This document shows positions 54,501 through 63,461 of a stretch of 64,000 nucleotides of DNA, piece by piece. Positions within the stretch are counted from its first letter, which is position 1. Every line of letters starts with the position of its first letter. This DNA is from GW2011-AR15 sp964512765 (lineage in GTDB: Archaea > Nanobdellota > Nanobdellia > Woesearchaeales > GW2011-AR15), in contig CAZEKF010000003.1 in assembly GCA_964512765.1 (NCBI GenBank), positions 42,701-106,700 of the forward strand, written 5' to 3'. The notes beneath the pieces are model-generated. The model was not told the origin of the DNA. It did not search any database and was given only the letters and a program-made list of their open reading frames with translations. The translations under genes and the position numbers were made by a program.

Positions 54501-55733
54501 ATGGTACTTAATCTATTGCACGTTGGAAAAACTAAATATAAAGATAAACTTAGTCAGGCAAAGATTGCTGTAGGTATTCTTGATAAAAAAGTTTACAACG
54601 GACCGTGGGAAGTTCAAATAGACTTGACAAACGCGTGTAACAATGATTGTATTGGATGCTGGTGCCATTCGCCATTATTAGAAGAACTGGCAATGACACC
54701 TGAGCAAAAGAAAAAGAAATTGCCTTATCCACTAGTTAAAAAACTTATTACAGACCTGGAAAAAATGGGTTCACGTTACATTTATTTCACAGGCGGTGGT
54801 GATCCGTGGGCGCATCCTAAAACAATTGAACTAATTGAGTATGTAAAAGAAAAAGGGTTAATTTGTGACATGAGCACTAACTTTTCATTAGTCACAAAAG
54901 ATAAAGCTGAAAGGTTTGTCAAAGCTGGCCTGGACCATATGAACATTAGTTTGTGGGCAGGTAGCCCTGAAAGTTACGACGCAACACATCCAAACAAAAC
55001 AGGTAAAGATTTCTTGAAACTTGTTGAGATGTTAAAATACGTTCATAAATTAAAAAATAAATATAGAACAAAAAAACCAATCATACATATTTACAATGTT
55101 ATTAACACAAAAAATTACTGGGATTTTAATAACATGTTAAAAACAGGTTATGAAACAAAAGTTAATGGAGTAGATTTTACGCCCACAGATGTTGTCCCTG
55201 GTAAAACAGATTCATTAATGTTATCACGAAAACAAGCAGACTGGTTAATAAAACAAGTTAAAAAATCCGATGAACTAATGAAAAAGTATGAGAAAAAGTA
55301 TAACCATAAACTTGAGTTCCGTGGTAGGAAGCACTTCTTGAGAAGGTTAACAAACCTTGGCGTTGAAAAAGGCGAGTATGACAGCAACATTATTGGTAAA
55401 ATGCCGTGCTACGCTGGCTGGACCTTCCTAAGAATACTTGCTGATGGTAATGTTAACTCATGCTTAAAATCTGTCAGAATACCTATTGGAAACATATACA
55501 TAAATAGTATTGAAAAAATCTGGATGAATGGAAAACAGTCTGAGTTTAGAAAACATACTATTGATTATGATGCCAAGAACCCTTATTTTAAAAATATTGG
55601 TAACGAGCATCAGAAAGGTAACGGATGTTTCCTGTGCTGTGATAATTTAGGTATTAACATGGCAGTACATGGTGAAATGACACGATTGAATTTTATAAAA
55701 AAGAATTTGATTAAATTTTCAAAAAGGATTTAA
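54501..55733 (+). CDS. radical SAM protein (array gene 4)
   Basis: 410 residues. CNNDCIGC gives Cys46, Cys50 and Cys53, followed by another Cys in WCHSP. YFTGGGDPWAHPKTIELIEY replaces the usual GGEP with GGDP. C-terminal CYAGWTFLRILADGNVNSC, IGNIYINSIEKIWMNGK and GNGCFLCCDNLG make a SPASM-like auxiliary region. It resembles genes 3 and 6 in the C-terminal (C.xGxxFxxLxADGxxxxC) pattern. Predicted cytosolic; substrate unknown. Confidence 0.88.
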   Translation: MVLNLLHVGKTKYKDKLSQAKIAVGILDKKVYNGPWEVQIDLTNACNNDCIGCWCHSPLLEELAMTPEQKKKKLPYPLVKKLITDLEKMGSRYIYFTGGGDPWAHPKTIELIEYVKEKGLICDMSTNFSLVTKDKAERFVKAGLDHMNISLWAGSPESYDATHPNKTGKDFLKLVEMLKYVHKLKNKYRTKKPIIHIYNVINTKNYWDFNNMLKTGYETKVNGVDFTPTDVVPGKTDSLMLSRKQADWLIKQVKKSDELMKKYEKKYNHKLEFRGRKHFLRRLTNLGVEKGEYDSNIIGKMPCYAGWTFLRILADGNVNSCLKSVRIPIGNIYINSIEKIWMNGKQSEFRKHTIDYDAKNPYFKNIGNEHQKGNGCFLCCDNLGINMAVHGEMTRLNFIKKNLIKFSKRI

Positions 55734-55776
55734 TATTATAATACTAATTAAACAATAATTTTTTGGTGCATTAATC

Positions 55777-56841
55777 ATGTATGATCAAAAATTAAAAACA
55801 CATGATAAACAGGTTAAAGAGATGGGGAATTTAGGTTTAAAAAGTAAGTCTCATAGTAAATATTTGGACCCTAATAAAAATCTGCAAAATTGTTCTATTA
55901 AGATAGTTAAAGGGTGTTTTTTCAGATGTATTATGTGTAATTATTGGAAAAAGGAAAAGGAAAACTCACTTGATATTGACACTTATAAAAACATTGTAAA
56001 AGACTTAATCAAAATTAACCCTTTTGTTCAAATATCCTTGTACGGTGGCGAGCCATTAATGAGAAAAGACATTTATGATTTTCTGGAAATTGCAAAAGTC
56101 CATAATTTAAAAACAACAATTTGTACAAACGGTTTTCTTTTAAATGAAAAAAATGTGAAAAAACTTGCAGATGCTGGTTTGTACCATCTTTATGTATCTT
56201 TAGACGGATTTAATCAAGAAACTCATGACAAGATTCGCGGTGTTAAAGGTTCATATGACAAAATAATTAATGCATTAAAAATAATACATAAACTAAAAAA
56301 CAAATTTTTTGTCAGCCCTACTTTTGTTATAATGAAAGATAATTTTAATGAGGTTATTGATTTTGTTAAATGGGGTGAAAAAAGAAGTGAAATTAAAGAA
56401 GTTCACTTACAATTACTTGGACAACCATATAATACTCAGTTAGAAGATTACTGGTACAGGAACCCTAAGTATAGTCATTTATGGCCAACAGATATTATTA
56501 AAATTAAAAAAACATTCAAAGAATTAATAAAATTAAAACAAAACAAACTAAAAAAATTAAAACAGACTATCACACTATTAAAAAAATACGAAGCGTATTA
56601 TTTATATCCTGAAATACACTTATACAAAGAAGCACGTTGTAATGTTAAAGATGATCTCTTAAATATTTATGATGATGGCAATGTTTTCTTTTGTTTTAAA
56701 ATGCCACCTATTGGAAATGTCTATAAGGATAGCATATACAAATTATGGTACTCTCGCAAAGCAGAAAAAACAAGAAATAAAATGATTCAATGTAAAACAA
56801 ATTGTATGCAAGTATTAACTAATCCTTGCTCTGATGAATAA
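55777..56841 (+). CDS. radical SAM/SPASM protein (array gene 5)
   Basis: 354 residues; a GGTG core lies eight bases before the ATG. CFFRCIMC gives Cys47, Cys51 and Cys54; SLYGGEPLMRKDIYDF is the SAM motif. C-terminal region: CNVKDDLLNIYDDGNVFFCF, PPIGNVYKDSIYKLWYSRKA and CKTNCMQVLTNPC. Intact counterpart of the broken gene at 4315-5366 (the shared block runs through YSxLWP). A 43-base gap separates it from gene 4. Confidence 0.88.
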   Translation: MYDQKLKTHDKQVKEMGNLGLKSKSHSKYLDPNKNLQNCSIKIVKGCFFRCIMCNYWKKEKENSLDIDTYKNIVKDLIKINPFVQISLYGGEPLMRKDIYDFLEIAKVHNLKTTICTNGFLLNEKNVKKLADAGLYHLYVSLDGFNQETHDKIRGVKGSYDKIINALKIIHKLKNKFFVSPTFVIMKDNFNEVIDFVKWGEKRSEIKEVHLQLLGQPYNTQLEDYWYRNPKYSHLWPTDIIKIKKTFKELIKLKQNKLKKLKQTITLLKKYEAYYLYPEIHLYKEARCNVKDDLLNIYDDGNVFFCFKMPPIGNVYKDSIYKLWYSRKAEKTRNKMIQCKTNCMQVLTNPCSDE

Positions 56842-56903
56842 GTTATCAAACATATAATAAATAATATGAAAAATAATAACGATATTAAAGAACAGTTAAT
56901 AAA

Positions 56904-58262
56904 TTGAATCTCAAAAAGAAAAAAACAATGTTAAATAAAATTCAAATAACTAGAAAGAATTTTCATAAGTTAAATGAAACTTTTGTTGATCTTGGGTTAA
57001 ATAGTATTGTAGAAACATTTAAAGTTACTCCTTTAACTAACATAGCAAGCAGGTTTAACAACTATGTTCAAAAAATTCCCAATGCAAAAATTGATAATAA
57101 ACTAGTAAAAACATTAGAAATCATTCAATCTGAATATAATAATAATCCTATAATTGATAATGAAAAATTTTTGTTAAGAATTCTTGGCATTGTTTGTAAC
57201 ACAGTTTTTATTGGACCAGAATATTTTCATTTAGACGTGTGCAACCCGTGCAATTTAAGGTGTAACTATTGTTGGTTTTATTCTCAACATTTAGAGAAAC
57301 AATGGTCTAATGAATTTAAGAAACGTATGATTGATTACAATGACTTCACTAGTCTTGTTGATGATCTATATAAACTTGAAACAGATACAATCTTATTTAC
57401 TGGCGCAGGTGAACCTTTTTTACATCCAAGAATCAATGACATGATAAAGTTTGTGAAGTCAAAAAACATTAAATTACAAATTTTTACAAACGGTACTCTT
57501 ATTGATAAGAAAACAATTAATACAATAATCCAGTCCAAAACTGACGAGTTATTTATTAGTGTGTCAGCGTCTAATCCAAAAACGTATGTTAAAGTGCACC
57601 CAAGGCAAAGAAAAGATATGTTTATCAAAACTGAGAACAATATTAAAAACCTTGTTAAACAAAAAAACAGAAAGCCAAATATTGTTTTATTGTTTGTTCT
57701 TTGCAAAGATAATTATAAAGATATTATTGAAATGGCAGATTGGTCTTTTAAATTAGGAGTTGATTCATGCAGATATCAAATTGCGCATAATGATTATGCA
57801 AAAAATATTGAATTAAATAACAAACAAAAAGTATATGTAAGAAAACAACTTAAAAAAGTAATTCAGAAGTATAAAGGTAACAGGTTACACATTAATCCAA
57901 ACATATTGTTTCAGTTAGAAAATACTAAAAAAGATAACGAATGGTACAAAACTCATTTCACTAATAAAGGATGTTACGTTGGGTGGTTCTTTTCAAGGCT
58001 ATGGGCAGATAACATGTACTCTTTTTGTTGCATTAGAAAAGAAGTTGAGCATTATAAGCATAGAAACAGCTTTTTTAGTTTATGGAACTCAAAAAAATAT
58101 AAGAAATATAGACAAGCAGGTAAATCATTTGCAAAAAATAACATTGAACTTAGTGAAAATTATTATTTAATAGACAAAGATTGTAGTCATTGTGGTAATT
58201 ATGAAGTAAATGAAAAAGTAAATGATTTTTTTAAACAAAACAAAAATTTGCAGGGTTTATAA
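56904..58262 (+). CDS. radical SAM protein (array gene 6)
   Basis: 452 residues from a TTG at 56904; the ATG at 56928 (MLNKIQITRKNF) is an equal candidate, and neither has a Shine-Dalgarno. Lead-in LLRILGIVCNTVFIGPEYF, then CNLRC and NYC: Cys116, Cys120 and Cys123 in CNPCNLRCNYC numbering from the TTG. SAM motif FTGAGEPFLHPRI. C-terminal CYVGWFFSRLWADNMYSFCC and CSHCGNYEVNEKV. Paralog of gene 3 but without its 190-residue N-terminal domain. The glycosyltransferase follows 35 bases later. Confidence 0.86.
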   Translation: MNLKKKKTMLNKIQITRKNFHKLNETFVDLGLNSIVETFKVTPLTNIASRFNNYVQKIPNAKIDNKLVKTLEIIQSEYNNNPIIDNEKFLLRILGIVCNTVFIGPEYFHLDVCNPCNLRCNYCWFYSQHLEKQWSNEFKKRMIDYNDFTSLVDDLYKLETDTILFTGAGEPFLHPRINDMIKFVKSKNIKLQIFTNGTLIDKKTINTIIQSKTDELFISVSASNPKTYVKVHPRQRKDMFIKTENNIKNLVKQKNRKPNIVLLFVLCKDNYKDIIEMADWSFKLGVDSCRYQIAHNDYAKNIELNNKQKVYVRKQLKKVIQKYKGNRLHINPNILFQLENTKKDNEWYKTHFTNKGCYVGWFFSRLWADNMYSFCCIRKEVEHYKHRNSFFSLWNSKKYKKYRQAGKSFAKNNIELSENYYLIDKDCSHCGNYEVNEKVNDFFKQNKNLQGL

Positions 58263-58297
58263 CACAATCTTTTTAATTAATTTCTAGTTCCTATTTT

Positions 58298-59959
58298 ATG
58301 GGAGTTACAATAATGAGTAAAGTATTATGTTTTTCTTATGAACGGATGTTTTATCCTGATAATATTCTTTCAGGACCAGGTTCTAGGTTATGGGAAATTG
58401 CTCAAACATTAAAGAGAAAAGGGCACAAAATAACAATTGCAGAGCTTAACCATGATAAAGATTATACAAAAGACGGTATTAAATTCATTAGTTGGGATAC
58501 ACAAAGGTTAAAAAATATTGAAAAAGAGTTTGACGTTGCTTTTTTGCCATTATCTGCTTATGTTGACCAGTATTTTGACAAGATAATAAAAATCCCCACA
58601 GTGGTTGATTTAAGCACGCCTATTGCAATTGAAGCAATGGCGCATTCTATTGGTGACAAAGATAACTTTTTCTTAAACGATGGTTTATTACCAACATTCA
58701 AAGCACTTGAAAACGGTGATTATTTTATTTGTTCAAACAACGCACAAAAATATTTTTACCTTGGCATGATAACTTTGCTTGGCATTAATAATTTTAACAC
58801 AGATTTGATCCAAATAGCGCCGCTTGCTCCTAGAACTGTTGCAAAAGGAGTTAACAAAGACATTCTTAAGAAAACTGTTGGAAAAAATAAAAAAATGTTG
58901 TTGTTCCTTGGTGGGTTATACTCGTGGTATGATTATAAAACACCTATCCTTGCAATGGAAAAAATCATTAAAAAACAAAAAAATGCTGTTTTAGTTTTTG
59001 TTGGTGCTTTTAACCCGAACATACCTGAACTTACTGAAAATAATTATAACAATGCAAAAACCTTAGCAAAAAGCCTTAACTTGTTAGACAAATCTGTCTT
59101 TTTTATTGATTGGGTTTCTTCTGAAGATAGGTCAAGCGTGTACGCTGAATCTGATATTGCTATTGTTACGTCTCAAGACACAAGTGAATCTTTGATGTCA
59201 TACAGGATGCGGATAATTGATTATTTACAAGGTAACTTACCTGTGGTTTGTACAAGGAATGATGAATTATCTGAAATGGTTACTGAACAAAAACTTGGCG
59301 AGACAGTGTCAATAAAAAACGCAGATGAACTCGGAAAAACTATTGTAAAAATGTTAAGTAAAAAAAGCATTATCCAGAGTTATCAAAAAAATATTCAGAA
59401 ATACATTAAAACTGAGTTTAACATTGACAAGACAATGGAATCTCTTAACAAATTTTGTAATAATCCAAAGTTTTATCCAAAGCATCTAAAACTTAACTAT
59501 TTAAAAATTATTGACGAGCAAAAGTCAAAAATTAAGAATCTTGAATATATAAAAGATGATAAAGAAGGTGTTAATAAATCATTGGTTGGCCAGATAAAAA
59601 GTTTAGAAGGTTTTCTTAACAATCGCAGAAAAGAAGTAACTCGTTTCCAAGCCAGGTTAAAAGAACTTGAAAAAGAGATTAAACAAAAATATGAAGAAAT
59701 TGACGAAGAAAAAATTGAAAAAGATTTTCTAAGAAACACAATAGATGATAAAAAGAAAAAAATATTGTATTTACAGGAAGCGTTGCAAAAATCTGTGGAA
59801 AAACATAATAATATTATTGAAGATAAAGATAAACATATTTCAAACCTCAGAACAATAATAGGCAAATATCGTGCGTCTATTGTTTATCCTTTTTATAAAG
59901 TCACGCATATCATTGGAAAAACAAAGATTGGAAAAACTCTTCAGAAACTTCTAAAATAA
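58298..59959 (+). CDS. GT4-like glycosyltransferase with C-terminal coiled coil
   Basis: 553 residues from the first ATG; an ATG at 58313 (MSKVLCFSYERM) has a GGGAG core eight bases upstream and may be the true start. GT-B fold: donor half LLFLGGLYSWYDYKTPILAM, LVFVGAFNPNIPEL, and SDIAIVTSQDTSESLMSYRM with RIIDYLQGNLPVVCTRND, the C-terminal nucleotide-sugar site. Residues about 400-520 form a long coiled coil (RFQARLKELEKEIKQKYEEI), and the last 25 residues are basic and hydrophobic (SIVYPFYKVTHIIGKTKIG), perhaps membrane-binding. Last gene of the radical SAM array, so the radical SAM enzymes likely act on glycan synthesis. Confidence 0.82.
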   Translation: MGVTIMSKVLCFSYERMFYPDNILSGPGSRLWEIAQTLKRKGHKITIAELNHDKDYTKDGIKFISWDTQRLKNIEKEFDVAFLPLSAYVDQYFDKIIKIPTVVDLSTPIAIEAMAHSIGDKDNFFLNDGLLPTFKALENGDYFICSNNAQKYFYLGMITLLGINNFNTDLIQIAPLAPRTVAKGVNKDILKKTVGKNKKMLLFLGGLYSWYDYKTPILAMEKIIKKQKNAVLVFVGAFNPNIPELTENNYNNAKTLAKSLNLLDKSVFFIDWVSSEDRSSVYAESDIAIVTSQDTSESLMSYRMRIIDYLQGNLPVVCTRNDELSEMVTEQKLGETVSIKNADELGKTIVKMLSKKSIIQSYQKNIQKYIKTEFNIDKTMESLNKFCNNPKFYPKHLKLNYLKIIDEQKSKIKNLEYIKDDKEGVNKSLVGQIKSLEGFLNNRRKEVTRFQARLKELEKEIKQKYEEIDEEKIEKDFLRNTIDDKKKKILYLQEALQKSVEKHNNIIEDKDKHISNLRTIIGKYRASIVYPFYKVTHIIGKTKIGKTLQKLLK

Positions 59960-59961
59960 AT

Positions 59962-61167
59962 TTATTGTTGATAAAGTCCGTAAAACTGTTTTATACACGG
60001 TTCTTGATATTCTTCAGGAAACAAATTACATTTTTCTATGTCTTCTAAAGGTTGGCCAGTAACATACCTTGAAAATTGGCGCACAACACCGTCATAACAA
60101 TTATCAATATACTTATCATCTGTTTCTTCACAAAAAATTATTGATTTTTTAATATCAGCTTTTGTTAACATGTCAAGGCCAAACGCAAAGCCTAAATGAC
60201 AGTCATCCTGAAATTCAAGAGGTGTTTTTGTACAGTGCTGGTTTTGGTTATAATCCACATTTTCTTCAATCATCAAATTAACTAGGAATTTACCAAATCC
60301 AAAATAACATTTGTCCTTATACTTATTGGGTATTTCATCACAATAATAAAGATAATATTCTGGTCTATGGTCTGTACTGGAAGTGTCAACTGCTTGGATC
60401 AATCCTGTGAAACATGCATCTTGATTACTAACTGAATTACATTTTTCAAATAAGAGTGATAATGATTTATTAACAGGATCTTTCCCAATATTGTATCCGT
60501 ATCCTTCGTAGCAATAATCTTTTTTATTATCAGGAACAAATTCACAGAATTTTTTTGCATCATCAGAAGCCATTAAAATTGTAACATGACCAAAACAACT
60601 ATAGTACATGGCATCATCTGATTTTGTACATGCATTTGTAATAACATCAAAATATTTTCCTGGATTTGAAAGGACTAGTTCATCAGCTATTAAATAATAA
60701 CATTCAGATTTCCATGACGGATTAGTAAAAGTATCGCAAAATTCAAACAAATCTTGGTAATTTGTTTCAATAATTGGAACTTCTTTTATAACATGAAAGA
60801 ATTTGCACTCTTCAATTAATTCTGTTTCATTTAAATCATAACAATATTTAACATCATGCGACACAAGCGAAAACAATATTGTACAATAAAATTGATCATA
60901 TCCTCTTTTATTATGGCAAGCTCCTTTTGTTAGGTTCTTAATATTTTCAGGCGTAGAAATAAAAGCCCACATGTGCGGTCTGATAATTAGTCTTTTACAA
61001 TAATATGATAGGTAAGTGTTTTCAATATTATTACACTGTTCTGTTTCAATATGTGCATATATTTGACTATAATTAATTTCAGACCTTTCTTTGAAAAAAT
61101 TCAAAAAAGATATTCCTAATATTAAACCACAAACAAGTACAAACATTATTAACAACTTTTTCTTCAA
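59962..61167 (-). CDS. membrane-anchored Cys-repeat helical protein (paralog of 320-1645)
   Basis: 401 residues from a TTG at 61167 with GGGGGAAT just upstream; the next ATG would cut into the TM. TM at about 5-23. Cys pairs recur throughout: CDTFTNPSWKSECYYLIADE, CTKSDDAMYYSCFGHVTIL, CEFVPDNKKDYCYEGYGY, CDEIPNKYKDKCYFGFGKF, CEETDDKYIDNCYDGV. The units resemble disulfide-stapled helical hairpins. Family unnamed to me. Its paralog lies at the other end of the window. It converges on the glycosyltransferase gene with only 2 bases between. Confidence 0.8.
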   Translation of the reverse strand: MKKKLLIMFVLVCGLILGISFLNFFKERSEINYSQIYAHIETEQCNNIENTYLSYYCKRLIIRPHMWAFISTPENIKNLTKGACHNKRGYDQFYCTILFSLVSHDVKYCYDLNETELIEECKFFHVIKEVPIIETNYQDLFEFCDTFTNPSWKSECYYLIADELVLSNPGKYFDVITNACTKSDDAMYYSCFGHVTILMASDDAKKFCEFVPDNKKDYCYEGYGYNIGKDPVNKSLSLLFEKCNSVSNQDACFTGLIQAVDTSSTDHRPEYYLYYCDEIPNKYKDKCYFGFGKFLVNLMIEENVDYNQNQHCTKTPLEFQDDCHLGFAFGLDMLTKADIKKSIIFCEETDDKYIDNCYDGVVRQFSRYVTGQPLEDIEKCNLFPEEYQEPCIKQFYGLYQQ

Positions 61168-61168
61168 T

Positions 61169-62638
61169 TTATTCCCCCATATCTATCTCATAAACCCAGA
61201 CTGTATCATAGTAAATTTGTTTAACAAAATCACAGTTGATCATGTCTCTGCTAAGTATAAATTCAGCTTTTGTTTCATTAACAATCCTTTTTTGTGTTTC
61301 ACAGTTGTATATATAAAAGTCCAGGTTTTCAGACGTATTACCTCCGTGTAATTGAGCAGGTATCAAGGAAATCACTTGATTTTTTGAAACAGGATACACA
61401 GCAGACGTCATGAAATACGGCGTAACCAAAATATTTTTTTCACCGTAATTGAACTGTATCCATTTTAAAGCAACATATTCTTTCTCAGTTGCCACGGGTC
61501 TTGTATATTTCTTATAATACTGGTCCACGTTATATTTTGAACTGAATAAAATAAAAACAAATAATATCAAGAAAATAAATTTCATGAAATCTTTATTTTT
61601 TAATGCTCTAGATTCAACCACTTTCTGAAAACCATAAGCAGTTAAAGGTATCATGGAAATCATTGAATAATGAACTGCTCTTCCATAAGGTACTAGAAAA
61701 GTAAAACCAAAATGTGCAAATATTGTGGTTATTGCCAGTGAAACAAAAGAAAACATTACAAAAAACCTGTACTTTAAATCATTGAACCCGTGTACCATTC
61801 CAATAAACGCTAGAAAAGTTGGTACTATTCCGTATAGTAAAGGTATGAAATATGTTACTTCTAACTTACCCCAGCCAGGTTCAAAAAATAACAAATCAAA
61901 AAAATATTCAAATGTTGAATAAAACTTGCCTTTCCATGCTAACAAATAAAATAATACAATGAAAATAATGATAACAGGTAGAATGCTTAGCTTCCTGACT
62001 TTAAGAAAAGATTTTACTGCTCTTAGATTAAGCATTACTTCAATAATAAAAGGTACTAATAATATAACAAAAGACGGCGGATGTATTAATAATAACAAAA
62101 ACAAAGTTAATAATGATAAATGAAAATACTTGGCTTTTTTTTCTTTTAACGCTTTCTGGAACAAATAAACAAAACTATAAATAAATGTAAAGGCCATTGA
62201 CATTGGTATGAAATAATTTTTACCAAGAATGTTCACGTTGGTTCTTAGCACTGAAAACACAAGCACTGATACAAGTCCTGATAAATAATTTTTTGACAAT
62301 CTGTACACTAAAAAAAATATAACAAACCCTGTAATAACTGCAAACACCGCTGCTAAATACTGGTAATAAAAAATCGGGTCTAAACCTGTTAAAACAAACA
62401 AGTTAGCAATAAATAAATGAAACCCTGACTCTAGGTCAGTGTGCCATGTCGGAACATCCATGTAAGGGTTATGTTTAATATTATAACCTGTGTCAATTAT
62501 CTGGACAACAATGCCTGTATGCTGCCATTCATCATGATGGTAAGGAAACGGATAATCAAAATGTATTGAATACGTGTTATAAAAACAAAAACCTAGCAAG
62601 AAAATTAGAATAACATATTGATAACCTTTCAGTTTCAT
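61169..62638 (-). CDS. multi-pass membrane protein, GT-C glycosyltransferase-like (GT39/PMT-type)
   Basis: 489 residues, about eleven TM segments, then a soluble tail (about 375-489). The first outside loop reads YPFPYHHDEWQHTGIVVQI, with the acidic DE pair of the GT-C catalytic site; a second loop has DVPTWHTDLESGFHLFIANL. It would take a sugar from polyprenyl phosphate on the outer face. The DPM1-like enzyme upstream (62677-63375) could make that donor. Its stop is one base from the start of the Cys-repeat gene. Confidence 0.7.
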   Translation of the reverse strand: MKLKGYQYVILIFLLGFCFYNTYSIHFDYPFPYHHDEWQHTGIVVQIIDTGYNIKHNPYMDVPTWHTDLESGFHLFIANLFVLTGLDPIFYYQYLAAVFAVITGFVIFFLVYRLSKNYLSGLVSVLVFSVLRTNVNILGKNYFIPMSMAFTFIYSFVYLFQKALKEKKAKYFHLSLLTLFLLLLIHPPSFVILLVPFIIEVMLNLRAVKSFLKVRKLSILPVIIIFIVLFYLLAWKGKFYSTFEYFFDLLFFEPGWGKLEVTYFIPLLYGIVPTFLAFIGMVHGFNDLKYRFFVMFSFVSLAITTIFAHFGFTFLVPYGRAVHYSMISMIPLTAYGFQKVVESRALKNKDFMKFIFLILFVFILFSSKYNVDQYYKKYTRPVATEKEYVALKWIQFNYGEKNILVTPYFMTSAVYPVSKNQVISLIPAQLHGGNTSENLDFYIYNCETQKRIVNETKAEFILSRDMINCDFVKQIYYDTVWVYEIDMGE

Positions 62639-62676
62639 ATAATAAAATAAAATATTGAGTGTCTTAATAAAATTTC

Positions 62677-63375
62677 TTAATACCGTAATTTAAAAAGATA
62701 AAAAAGGAATTCAATAGCATCTTTTATACCTAACTTTGATTTCCCATGTTTTCTGTCATGAAAGATTATTGGAATTTCTTTAATTTTTGCATTGTTTTTT
62801 CTAAATTCATTTAATAAACTAACTTGAAACGCATAACCTTTCAGGTAAAGGTATTTTTTATTGATCTTTTTAAATACTAATGTGTTAAATGCTCTGTAAC
62901 CTGACGTATAATCATGTATTCTTGGATTAAGAAGAAATCGTAAAAATAAATTAGCGCTTCTGCTTATTAACTTTCTAACTATATCCCACTCAGGTATAGA
63001 TCCTCCTTTAATATATCTAGAACCAATGACAAAATCATAACCTTTTTCTAAACAAGAAATGAAGTTTACTATTTCATTTGGATCGTGAGATAGATCCGCG
63101 TCCATCATTATGATTCTATCTGATTTTAAATTATTAATAGCATAAGTAAATCCCTTTATATAGGCTGATCCCAGTCCCTTTTTTTCTTGTTGTGTAAGAT
63201 ATAGTGTCTTGTATTTCTTTTGTAACTTCTTAACTATTTCTGCTGTTTTGTCAGGACTGTTACCATCGACTACTAAAAGGTTTATGTCCCTAAGTTTCTG
63301 ATTCTTAATTTTATTAATTATAATAGAAATATTGTCTTTCTCATTATAGGTTGGAATAATAATTGTTGTCTGCAT
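62677..63375 (-). CDS. GT2 dolichyl-phosphate sugar synthase (DPM1-like)
   Basis: 232 residues. TIIIPTYNEKDNISIIINKI, LLVVDGNSPDKTAEIV, GLGSAYIKGFTYAI, RIIMMDADLSHDPNEI and FVIGSRYIKGGSIPEWDIVR are the consecutive DPM1 motifs, followed by HDYTSGYRAFNTLVFKKI. It charges polyprenyl phosphate with mannose or another hexose for use by GT-C enzymes. It lies 38 bases upstream of the GT-C gene, a natural donor-acceptor pair. Confidence 0.9.
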   Translation of the reverse strand: MQTTIIIPTYNEKDNISIIINKIKNQKLRDINLLVVDGNSPDKTAEIVKKLQKKYKTLYLTQQEKKGLGSAYIKGFTYAINNLKSDRIIMMDADLSHDPNEIVNFISCLEKGYDFVIGSRYIKGGSIPEWDIVRKLISRSANLFLRFLLNPRIHDYTSGYRAFNTLVFKKINKKYLYLKGYAFQVSLLNEFRKNNAKIKEIPIIFHDRKHGKSKLGIKDAIEFLFYLFKLRY

Positions 63376-63429
63376 AATTATTATTTAATTTGAGTAGGTT
63401 AATAAAAGTTTTCTGAAATAAATCGTAAC

Positions 63430-63438
63430 ACTTAAATC
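63430..63438 (+). promoter_or_regulatory. TATA-like promoter element
   Basis: ACTTAAATC centred about 28 bases before the ATG at 63462; leaderless spacing in the 86-base divergent gap. Confidence 0.35.
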
Positions 63439-63461
63439 AGTCATAGTTATTGATTATCAAC

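Noticed and set aside
56866..56907. 13-codon ORF (MKNNNDIKEQLIN) just before array gene 6
   Set aside because: It could be a leader peptide or the true N terminus after a frameshift, but there is no ribosome site and nothing to compare it with, so it was not listed as a gene.
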